A stretch of DNA of 64,000 bases, taken from contig NW_004454177.1 of NCBI RefSeq assembly GCF_000283155.1, forward strand, positions 6,969,382 to 7,033,381, in the 5' to 3' direction. Below the pieces are notes generated by a model. The model saw nothing but the letters and a program-made list of their open reading frames with translations. It did no database searches and was not told the origin of the DNA. A program made the translations under genes and the position numbers. Positions 25,101-37,100 of this stretch are shown here, one piece after another. Source of the DNA: Ceratotherium simum simum. Lineage: Eukaryota > Chordata > Mammalia > Perissodactyla > Rhinocerotidae. Positions within the stretch are counted from its first letter, which is position 1, and the number at the start of each line of letters is the position of its first letter.

Positions 25101-28100
25101 GGTACCCCGGATTCATCTCCTCCAAGGAGGGTCCGTCATAACACCTCAGATTCGTCTCCTCCAAGGAGGGTCCGTCATGACACCCCGGATTCGTCTCCTC
25201 CAAGGAGGGTCCGTCATGACACCCCGGATTCGTCTCCTCCTGGGAGGGTCCGTCATGACACCCCAGATTCATCTCCTCCTAGGAGGGTCCATCACGACTC
25301 CCCAGATCCTTCTCCTCCTAGGAGGGTCCGTCACGACTCCCCAGATCCTTCTCCTCCTAGGAGGGTCCGTCACGATTCACCAGATCTGTCTGCTCCTAGG
25401 AGGGTCCGTCATGATTCCCCAGATCCATCTTCCCATGGGAGGGCCTGTCATGATTCGCTGGATCGTTCTCCCCTCAGGAAGCCTCATCGTCATTCTTCAG
25501 GTGTATCTCCCAGGAAGGCCCGTCATGACACCCCAGATCCATCTCCTCCTAGGAGGGCCCATTGCAATTCCTCAGATATCTCTCCCCTCAGAAGTGCCCT
25601 TAACAGCTCCCCTGACACATCTAAACCTAGAAGGACTCTTGACTCTCTGGGTACCTCGCAACTCAGAAGGGTCCGTCATGACTCCCCTGATTTGGCTCCG
25701 GATGTCCCTCATTCACTGCCCAGAACCAAAAGCAGTAAAGCCCCAGAAAGAGCCTCTAGCAAAACTTCCTCACATTGGAAGGGGCCAGGACCCTCTCATC
25801 CATCACTCCTAAAGAACAGCAAGTGTGAGTATGATTCGGACCTCTCTCCTCCACGAAAAAAGCAAGCAAAATCTCATTTCGGAAATAAGCAGCATGATTC
25901 TAAAGGTGAGCCTTTGATTGTCCACCAGAGGGACTTATTCTGTAGGCACTTTCTTTTGTGCTATTTACTTGCTTTATTAGGTATTTGTGATCTTTAGAAA
26001 TGAGAATGGAGTTTCTTTGGAGAAGTTTTAAGAACTGTGGGGGAGTGATGAGAGGTTGGGTTGAGGAGAGTTAAAAATTCACCGTGTCAGGGAGGAAGTT
26101 TTTATATATCCTTTTGTTTATTCTACCCACCCCATCTAAAAGTACTGCATGTTTGTTGCAGAAACTTCAGAACATATACAAATGCATAAAGAAGCAGAAA
26201 AAAGGTCGTACAAAATTCGGTCATTCAGAGGCAGTCACTGTTGTAGTCAGTTCTTTTAGTGTTTCTTCTGTTCATTTTTGATGTAGTTGAGCCCTGTCTG
26301 TGCAGTATATATATACTGCATGTATAATTTTGCCTGGGTTTTTCACTTAACATTATCTTCCCTATATCATAAAAACATCTCTTTGTTAATATAATTTTTA
26401 TTGGTGTTCTATTACATAAATTTACTAAGCCATTTCCCTAATATTGCATATTTTAGGTTATTTCTAAATTTGTGCTTTTATAGTTCTATAATGAACACCC
26501 TTGTACATAAACTGTTGCTCCATTCTGGATTATTTCTTATCTACTTCTAGATAGATTTCCTGGAAGTTTAAGTACTTCTAGATGTGTTTTCTAGGAAACT
26601 AAGTAGAAATTGATTTACTGGGTCAGAGAGCTGTATGTTTTTAAGACTGTCGATACGTATTGCAGATTGCTTTTTTGGGAGGTGATTTGTGATGCTTATG
26701 CCTACAACTCAGGCCTGTGTGGGGAAATTGGTTTACTCCATCTTTTGTCCCTAGGTAGTGTTTTAAGTTTTAAATTCAAATACATTGTTATCCTTTAGTG
26801 TGAAGACATCAGAATATATTCTAGGTAGTTTTGACTTTTGCTGAGATCTGAGTGCAAGTTTTTTGCCCATTCTGTGCCTGGATACATGTGACATAGATAA
26901 GTGTGTTGAGATCTCACAGTCACTAGTAACTTGGGAATAGAATACCATGTCCTGCCTACTGTTTTAAAAGTTGTCTCTGGCTTTGCTGTTCTCTCATGTC
27001 ATCCATGCTTGTATTTAGGTTAGTGATAGTTCTTCATAGGAGGACTAAATGAATATTAAACGTTAGCCTGGTTAGTTCTTTTTTTAGATTCTGCCAAGGG
27101 GATTAAAGATTTTATTCTTTAATTTCTAGGCTCTTCTCCCAGCCATAGGAAATTTCGTGCAAGCTCTTCACCTAGGAGACATCAGAGTCACACCTTGGAC
27201 TCTTCTTCCTACCCAGGTGACAGTTGGAAAGCCTCTGATTCAGATCTTTCTCCTCCGAGGCATAAACAACGTCTAGGGCGCCAGGATTCTGATTCAGATC
27301 TGTCACCTCCACGGAATAGACCTAGACACCAGAGCTCTGATTCTGACCTCTCTCCACCGAGGAGGAAACAGAGGGCCAAATCTTCTGATTCCGATCTGTC
27401 TCCACCTCGAAGGAGTCAGCCTCCAGGAAAGGTAGGAATTTTCGGGAGCTGTATCCTTCTCTTAGAGTGACTCTTGTGTTCTAGCTGTGTACAAGTCCCA
27501 GAGATCCAAGCCAGAGGAGGAGGATGTAGCTCTTGGTAGTATAGTAAATCTAGTTCAAAGGACTGGGCTAGTGACCTTTCCTTCTCTCTGAAGGCAGGAC
27601 TGTCTATGACCCAGCCCAGCTAAACTTGCAAAGATGCAATTTCCTAAGTAGCTTCTGCCTTTATAGCCTCTTAATTCCACAAATCTCATTTTAATAGAGA
27701 ATAACTTCCTATTTTCTTATGAATAAAGTGAGAACTGAAGTTTACAGAGTAGAGTTAGAAGTACAAACCTTGTGTCAAACAGATCACGTATTTGAATCCT
27801 ACTGCTGCCACTTAGTGTCTGTGAGATTCGAGCAAGATATGTAATATCTCTAAGCCTCAGTTTCTTCAGCTGTAAAATGTGGATAATAGTAGTACATACT
27901 TCATAAGGTTATTGTGAGAATTAAATGAGTTAGTGTAAGTAAAACTCTTAGCACAGTGCCTGGGACAAAGTAAGCATTTAATGTAAGAAATTTATTATTA
28001 TAAATTGAACTGTAGGTCTCTGTATCCAGAGCTTAAGGAGAAGCAACTAAAATATAAAACTACTTTTAGAAATCGTATCACCTGGGAAGTCAGTGTTTTG

Positions 28101-31100
28101 TTTTATTTTAAATCTATGATGAAGGCTGAATTGCCAAAAAAATCCATGTGAACGCTGAGTAATTGTGTTGTGAAGAATACCAGTACTAGTATAGGAATCT
28201 TATTCTGGTGAGTTGGTTAAGAAACGGAATGATAGAGCCTGTGGTGTGCACATTTCCCTCCAACAGAGACTTTTGAGAGACAACACAGGTAGGTCTCCTC
28301 TATAGCCCACGTGGTCCTGGCAGGGTAGACCAGCCTGTCCCTAACCCGGGAATGGGGGTTCTTCTCTTTTGGGGAACAAAGTGAGGTCTGAATTTCAACT
28401 GGATCCCTTGACATTTTATGTATCTTTTTAGTCCATGGACAATTTAATATTAGTCAAATTTAGCACATTGCTTAAGGATATCAGAGTTTACTGTATAGTC
28501 AGTTTGTGGATTGGTTTGTTATCTGGATACAAAGTGGACTTTAGTAAAAAGTTTTGGTTTGGTCATATCTTGTCATTATCCTGAAATATATCTACAATTT
28601 AAGGATCTTAAAATATAAGCTTGAGCTTGTATTTTAAATGGAATATTTTATCAATGTGGGTTTCTACTGGAGGGCTTAGAGCTTGATACGGGTTTTAACC
28701 AGGTGACCTGAGAGTGAGTCTTCACCTGGGCAAAAATACAGATGCTTACCCTTTCCTTTAATGTCTTGTTGGTTTGTGTATTTGTTTACTCTTAAAATTG
28801 ATAGTACTATTAATTTTGCATGAAATTCAATTTTATTTCTTTTCTGTTTTGTGAATCGTGTGGTCAATAATGGGAATATAAAGCTAGAGTTTTTGGTTTG
28901 GTTATTGCTGATCATCAGACAAAAATGCACCTAACTGTGTATACCCATGGAGCCTACTGCTGCATTTTCTCATTAATGTTGGATACTCCCTTTTCCATTG
29001 CATAGGCTGCACATATGTATTCTGGGGCTAAAACTGGGTTGGTGTTAACTGACATACAGCAAGAGGAGCAGGAGCTCAAGAAACGGGACCAAGAATCCAT
29101 GGCGTTTGAAGGTAAAAATGTGCAAGTGCAGAGACCAGTCGAGGCTCATGTAGCTTTTATTATTTTTTTTAATGTAGCTTATTGTAACTGACATTTTAAA
29201 CTTTTTATTGCTATTGACTTTCAGCTCTGGTTTTATGCATTATTTTAACTTCTCAGTGGGTCCAAGTGGGTCTTTTCCTTCTTGAAAAATGTTATTTTTC
29301 AGGATCATCACCAATATGCACTTAGATATTGGTAAGAACTACTTGTAGTCTGGCTGCAAAACTGGTTATCCAGCATCAGAATCCCAAGTGGTTGATTTCA
29401 GCTGTTAGAATATTATTTCTGATTTTGATACGTGATGTTTAGCTTTAAAAATATAATTTTCCTTTGCAGCTGAATTCCAATATGCTGAAACAGTATTTCG
29501 AGATAAGTCTGGTCGTAAGAGGAATTTGAAACTGGAACGTTTAGAGCAAAGGAGAAAAGCAGAGAAGGACTCGGAGAGAGATGAGCTGTATGCCCAGTGG
29601 GGAAAAGGGTAAGAGAACCGCTGAAAGAGGAAACAAGGCTGCAGAGACTGGAGGAAGTCATTTCTCTACTCTTCTGGGAAGTTAGTTCCTTGTTCTGCCT
29701 TCAGAGGCTATTTTGAGGAATGGGAAGTTCAGTGTGCTGAGTCTCCTACCTAAGATACTGATATATTCCACACTTGCAGGTGGTATTCTAGGAATTTCAC
29801 CCTTTTCAGTATTTGACTTAGGCTGCTAGAATGAAGAGATTCTCCAGATGTAGCAGGGTGGTCTGTCTCAATGTAAGAGTGGAAATGTTAAACTGGATAG
29901 CAGACACTCTTGGTTCTTTTTGCCCAGGCTTGCCCAGACCCGGCAGCAGCAACAAAATGTGGAGGATGCTATGAAGGAAATGCAAAAGCCCCTGGCCCGC
30001 TATATTGATGATGAAGATCTGGATCGGATGCTGAGAGAACAAGAAAGAGAGGGGGACCCAATGGCCAACTTTATCAAGAAGAATAAGGCCAAGGAGAACA
30101 AGAATAAGAAAGGTGAGCCTTCTGGGAATCATCGGAGGTGGAGGTGACTTAAGGGAAGAGAGAGAATCATTAGGGTGATAATACATAGCTATGTGCAAAG
30201 AAGGTTTTCCCATACAATTTTAGATTCCTTGTATTTGGAGATTTAGGTTCAACTCAGTAGAAATTTCTGTATAAACATTTTTTTCCCCACTGCCATCCAG
30301 CTGTAAATTGAATTATACAGGTAACTAACTTCTCTCTCTCTCATTAGTGAGACCTCGTTACAGTGGCCCAGCACCTCCTCCCAACAGATTCAATATCTGG
30401 CCTGGATATCGCTGGGATGGAGTGGACAGGTAAGCCTGAGTATTTCCTACATTTTTGTTTTCTCTTCATCTGACCCTAACCTTCCTTAACTGTTCTTAAA
30501 TCACTCTATACTCTACCTCATTCTCTGCTCTAATCACAAGGTTAATAACATGCAGTTTGTTTGCTTCTATTTCTGAGGTCCTCAGATCCCATTTCCCATA
30601 CTTATACAAGGGTGTATTTCCCATACACCCTTCCTCCTCCTCTTTCCTTTTCAAATCTTTTTAAAGCTATGGACAAACAACTCAGGTGGTCCATATAGGA
30701 CACTAATGTTGTTTTCTAAGGTTTAGGGGGGTAAGTGATGGGTGGCAGTTGGAGCCTTCTGTATGTTGTATCTTTAAAATGTAGCCCTTGAACTTTCTCT
30801 TCACTGCCTTAGGAGTGAGTTACTTGTAGTGTCTCACTGACCCCTACCACCTTATCTATTCACTTACCCATATCTGTACCCACATACTCTAATTTCCTGT
30901 CTGTTGTCATGGATGAACTATATATGCTCCTCTCCAAAGTCAGTCTGTCTGCTTACATATTAGATGCCATCGCCTCTTGCCTACTAAAGGACATTGTTCT
31001 AGCATCTAGCACAGTGAGTCTCAAACTTTTTGATTTTAAGACCCCTTTACAATCTTAAAAATTATTGAGGATCCCAAAAAACTTTTGTTTATGTGAATTA

Positions 31101-34100
31101 TATCTATTAATATTTACCATATTAGAAATTGAACTGAGAAGTTTAAAAAGTATTTATTAATTCATTAAAAAAATAATAAAGCCATTATGTTAATATAACC
31201 ATATATATATATGTTTTTTTTTGCTGAGGAAGATTAGCCCTGAACTAACATCTGTTGCCAATCTTCCTCATTTTTTGCTTGAGGAAGATTAGCCCTGAGC
31301 TAACATCTGTGCCAGTCTTCCTCTACTTTATATGTGGGTTGCCCCCACAGTGTGGCTGATGAGTGGTGTAAGTCCATGCCTGGGATCCAAACCCACGAAC
31401 CTGGAGCACTGAAGCAGAATGCGTGGAACTTAACCACTACACCACAGGGCTGGCCCTGATGTAACCATATTTTTACAGAAAAAAATCTATATTATCCAAA
31501 TAAAAAAAATAGAAGAATGGCATTGATTTACATTTTTGCAAATCTCATTAATGTCTGGGCTAATAGTAGACAGCAGGATTCTGCATTTAGTCTGTTGCAA
31601 TATGTTTAGTGGAAGTATAGGAAGAAAATTCAGCCTTATACGTAGATACATAGGTAGTTAGAAAAGTAAGGTGTATCATATTTTTTAATACTATAGAGTA
31701 GTAGTTTCTTAAAGGTTATTTGAAATATGGAATCTGAAACCATATTAAAAAACTTTTCATACTGTTACATTGAAATCCATTGTTTTTTTTTCCACTTTGG
31801 ATGGATCTTTTACCCATGCATGGTTTTATAACCATGCACTGGTCATTTTGAAAATATTGTTTTCTTGAGTTTTTCAGACCTTCCAAATGTTGACTTATTT
31901 CATTATACAGTATCAAATAATCATGTATTTGTTAACATTACCTTTGATCTCATCACAAAAATCTTTAAATAATGGAAAGCTAAAGAGTTCATGGTGGTGG
32001 ATACAAGTTTTTCAGAATTCTGATGTACGGTTAAAAGCTCAAATTTTATCACTGCCAACAAATACTATCAGTTGTTTTTCTTGAAGTAAAGCTCACTTTG
32101 TATAATAGCGTTTTTGTAGAGTCCCTCAGATTTTGTATCTAGAGGATCATGTCCTCTGTGAATTCAGACAGTTTTACTTCTTCCTTTTCAATCCATATGC
32201 CTTTTGTTTCTTTTTCTTGCCTTATTGCACTAGCTAGAACTTACAGTGCAGATGTTGAATAGAAGTAGTAAGAGCAGACACCTTTGCCTTGTTCCTAATC
32301 TTCAGAGGAAAACATTCAGTATTTTATCATTAAATATGTTGTAAACTATAGGTTTTTTATAGATTCCCTTTATTGAGTTGAGAAAGTTCCTTTCTATTCC
32401 TAGTTTGCTGAGAGTCTTTTTCAGAAATATATATTGGATTTTGTTCAAAATATTTTTTCATTTCCTTTTGGTTCATTCTTTGATCCATGAGTTACTTAAG
32501 GAGTGCGTTGTTTAATTCCAAACATTTAGACTTTTCTAGATATTTACTGTTACTGATTTCCAATTTAATTCCATTAAGGTCAGAGAATATACTCTAATAT
32601 TTTAATCTTTTGAAATTTAGTAAGATGTGTTTTATGGCCCAGTATATGGTTTACCTTGGTGAATAGTCTGCGCTTGAAGATAATAAATATTCTGTAGTTG
32701 TTTGGGGTAGTGTTTTGAAAAAATTTTTTTGTATGTTTTTTAAATAAACTTTTTGTTTGGGAGTAATTTTAGATTTGCAAAAGTAGTATAAAGAATTCCT
32801 GTACACTCCTCATACATTTTCAATTCCTTTCATTACATTACCGTGGTACATTCATTAAAACTAAGAAACTATCATTGGTATGTTACTATTAATATACCAA
32901 ATTTTATTTGGATTTCACCAGTTTTTCTGATAATATCCTTTTTCTGTTCAAGAATCCAATTCAGGATACCACATTGCATTTAGTTGTCATGTCTCCTTAG
33001 TCTCCTCTGATCTCGGACAGTTTCACAGTCTTTCTTTGTTTTTTGTAACCTTGACAATTTTTTGGAGTATGGTCAGATATTTTATAGAATGTCCCTCAAA
33101 TTGGGTTTGTCTGATGTTTTTCTCATGATTAGACTGAGGTTGTGGGTTTCTGGGAAAAATGCCACAGTAGTAGAGTGCCCTTCTTCTCATCACATCATTT
33201 TGGGGGGCACATGATATCCATGTGACATCACTAGTGATGTTAACCTTGATCACTTGGTTAAGGTAGTGAGTGTTTGCCAGGTTTCTCCATTTTAAAGTTA
33301 CTATTTTTCCCCTCCTGTTCTGATACTCTGTTCTCTGGAAGTGAGTCGCTGAGTTCAGCTTAACTCAAAAGAGGACCTGTAGGAGGATGTCTACATATAT
33401 TATTTGAATTTTTCTGTAAGGAAGATTTTTTTTTGTCTCCCTATTTATTTATTCAGTCATTTATTTATATCCATATGGACTCATGTATATTTTATGATTT
33501 GGATTGTAATCTAGTAGTACGTTATTTATTTTGTTGCTCAAATTGTTCCGTTCTTTGGCCATTGGGAGTTCTTTCAGGTGTCCCTTTCACACACCCCACT
33601 CTTTTATTGTTTGAGCACTTGTACTTTCTGATACTACAAGGTGCTCCAGGCTCATCTTCTGTTTTCCCTGCCCTAGCCCTAGAATCAGGCATTTCTCCAA
33701 GGAGCCCTGGCTGCTTTAATGGAGAGTGATATTTAGAAACCAAGATTTGACTGCTAAAAGTGCTCATTGTTACTGGGGTGTCATTGCTTCTTGGCCCCCT
33801 CAGCAGGCAGAGCTAGGTAATGCATGTGTGGTAATCCACGTATACACACACATCTGGGGTTATTTCTGTATCTGTCCATCTGTATGTATGTGTATGTATA
33901 CACATGTATTTATATATACTTATATGTAAATATGAGTTCATATTGATGTAACTGACTCTAATCCAGTATTACCTTTACTTCTTGCTTGTCTATAACTTCC
34001 CTTTCCAATACTGAGAAACCTGGCACCCACTATCTGCCATCCGTTTTGCTCATCTCAGTATTCATGTAAAACAGTTTCAGAATTGAGAAATTCAGAAACA

Positions 34101-37100
34101 AGAGATGAATTTACCATCTCGAGTATAGCATTTATGTGCAGTTCCTTTTGTTATTACCCTTATAGTTTCTAGTCAGAATAACCATTTGCCAATATAACTT
34201 AAAGGGTCAGTTCCCCCCACCTCCTTGCACCTCAGTGCAGTTATGTCATACATTTGTAATGTAGTTAGATTCATTTGTCATAGTCTGCATTCTATCCTGG
34301 GATCTCCTGACATCTTGGGTGATTTTTTCCTTTTATAGTTTACTTACATTAATGTTTATTCTTTATGGTATACAGTTCTATGGGGTTTGATAAATGCATA
34401 GAGTCATTTATCCACCACCCTAGTACTATACAGAACAGTTCCATCATCCTAAAATTTCCCCTAAAAGTCCCCTTTTAGTCAATTACACCCCCTCCACCAA
34501 CCCCTTGTAATTACTGCTCTGTTTTCTGTCCCTATGGTTTTGCCTTTTCCAGAATGTCACATGAATGGAATCATACAATATGGGTAGCCTTTTGAGATTG
34601 ATTTCTTGTGCTTAGCAAAATGCATTTAAGATTCATCCATGTTCTTGCATGACTCAGTACTTTATTTCTTCTTATCACTGAGTAGTATAACATTGTATGG
34701 GGCCGGCCCAGTGGCTTAGCAGTTAAGTGCGCACACTCCGCTGCTGGCGGAGTTCGGATCCCGGGTGCGCACCGACGCACCGCTTGTCCGGCCGTGCTGA
34801 GGCTGCGTCCCATATACAGCAACTAGAAGAATGTGCAGCTATGACATACAACTATCTACTGGGGCTTTGGGGGAAAAATAAATAAATAAATAAATAAAAT
34901 TATAAAAACAAAACAAAACATTGTATGGATGTACCACAATCTGTTTTTTCCCCAGTAGACAGACGTCTTCATTGCTCCGAGTTTTTAGCGATTGTGAATA
35001 AAGCTGCAATAAACATTTGTGTACAGGTTTTTATGTGGATATAGTTTTCAGTCTACTGGGGAAATACACAGTGACTGCTGGATTGTGTGGTGAGACTGTG
35101 TTTAACTTAATAAGAAACTGCCAATTGTCTTTCAAAGTGGCTGTACCATTTTACATTACAGAAAAGAATGAGGATTCCTCTTGCTCCATATCCTTGCCAG
35201 CATTTGGTATTATCAGTATTTTGGATTTTAGGTGTGTAAGTTTAGTGTTCAATTTTAATTGCTCTGTCATCTTTTTTTTTTTGTGAGGAAGATCAGCCCT
35301 GAGCTAACATCCATGCCAATCCTCCTCTTTTCGCTGAGGAAGACTGGCCCTGAGCTAACATCCATGCCTATCTTCCTGCACTTTATGTGGGACGCCGCCA
35401 CAGCATGGGCTGACAAGCAGTGCATTGGTGCGCGCCCGGGATCCGAACCTGGGCCGCCAGCAGCAGAGCGCGTGCACTTAACTGCTACGCCATGGGGCCG
35501 GCCCTGCTCTGTTATCTTTTTAGCTGTAACTTTCTGCAATTTTTTTTAGTGTTTACTCTAAGGATCACAGTATGTGTCTTTAACTTATCACAGCCTACTG
35601 AGAGTTATAATTGTACTGTTTCACATAAAGTATAATAATCTTGCAACACTATAGTTCCATTTACTCTCTATTCTTTGTATTATTGTTATCATATGTACTA
35701 CATAAAAAATGGTATAGATCCCACAATATGGTATTATAATTTTTACTTTATGGTTATATATATATATTTTTTTTTTGTGAGGAAGATTAGCCCTGAGCTA
35801 ACATCTGTTGCCAATCCTCTTCTTTTTGCTGAGGAATATTGGCCCTGGGCTAATATCTGTGCCCATCTTACTCTACTTTATATATGGGATGCCTGCCACA
35901 GCATGGCTCGATAAGCAGTGCATAGGTTTGCGCCTGGGATCCGAACCTGCGAACTCCGGGCTGCTGAAGTGGAGCACGTGAACTTACCCACTATGCCACT
36001 GGGCCAGCCCCATGTGGTGATATTTTTTTAAAGAAACTAAGAAAATAAAAGAAAAAAATACATATAGTTGTTAATATTTACTCACATATTTACCATTTCT
36101 GGTACTCTTCCTTCTTTCCTGAAGAACTTGGAATATTCCTTCAGTGCAGGTCTACTGATGACAAATTCTCTGTTTTTGTTGTTATGAAAATGTCTTTATT
36201 TCACCTTTATTTTTTAAAAACTTTAATTTTGAAGTAATTTTAGACTCATAAGAATTTGAAAAAATAGTACAGTGTGTTAGTGTACCTTTCGCCCAACTTG
36301 CCCCAATGATAATATTGTATGTAACCATGGTACAGTATCAAAACCAGGAAATTGACATTGGCACAATTCTATTAATTAAATTAGAGACCTTTTTCTTGCC
36401 TTTATTTCTGAAGGATAGTTTCGCTGACATAGGGTTGGAAGAGATCATTGTGAGGTGGACCCAGGCAGAGGCTCCTTACCCCTGTCCTTGGAATGTACAT
36501 CTGGCCTACTATTCCCACACCAGCAGTTGTTTCAAGGACGTAGCCTTGAGAGAATAAGGTGTTGCTGAAACCATCTGGACTGAATATGTTGACTGATTCC
36601 AGTTAAGGTCTCTATATAAGCTTTAAGATTCTGGCAGGCAGGCATGAAGATCTACTTGTCTTGCGGCTGCCCAAGACAAGCCTTGTTTGTAAGTTCCCTT
36701 GCTTATTAAACCTGCCATCTACCAATCTGGGATGGTCTGCCTCTTTCTTCGGTCTCTCCTTACCCTCTGCATACGGGGGCCAATTTCAGATTTCACCCAG
36801 GAAACTCCTAAGGTTGCGAACCAACACATAGAACTCTGGATTGACAGTACTAGAGGTCTGTGACAATTCTGTCAGCCCTTTAAAGATGTTTCATCATTTT
36901 CTATACCCCATTGTTTCTGATTAGAAGTCAGCCCTCAGTCCTATTTGTTTCATTGTTAACACCCCCCCCCCCGACATACATGTTGTAATATATTGTTTTT
37001 CTTTGGCAGCTTTCAAGATTTTCTTCTTGTCTTTGGTTTTCAGTAGTTTGACTATGATGTACCTAGGAGTGGTTTTCTTAGTATTTATCCTGCTTTGGGT

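Noticed and set aside
24880..25272. 130-codon minus-strand frame over the BUD13 repeat
   Set aside because: A complement shadow of the same minisatellite.
24988..25812. Open + frame of 274 codons overlapping BUD13 exon 4 in another frame
   Set aside because: It stays open only because the 39-bp repeat unit is a multiple of 3. It has no homology that I recognise and crosses no matching splice phase.
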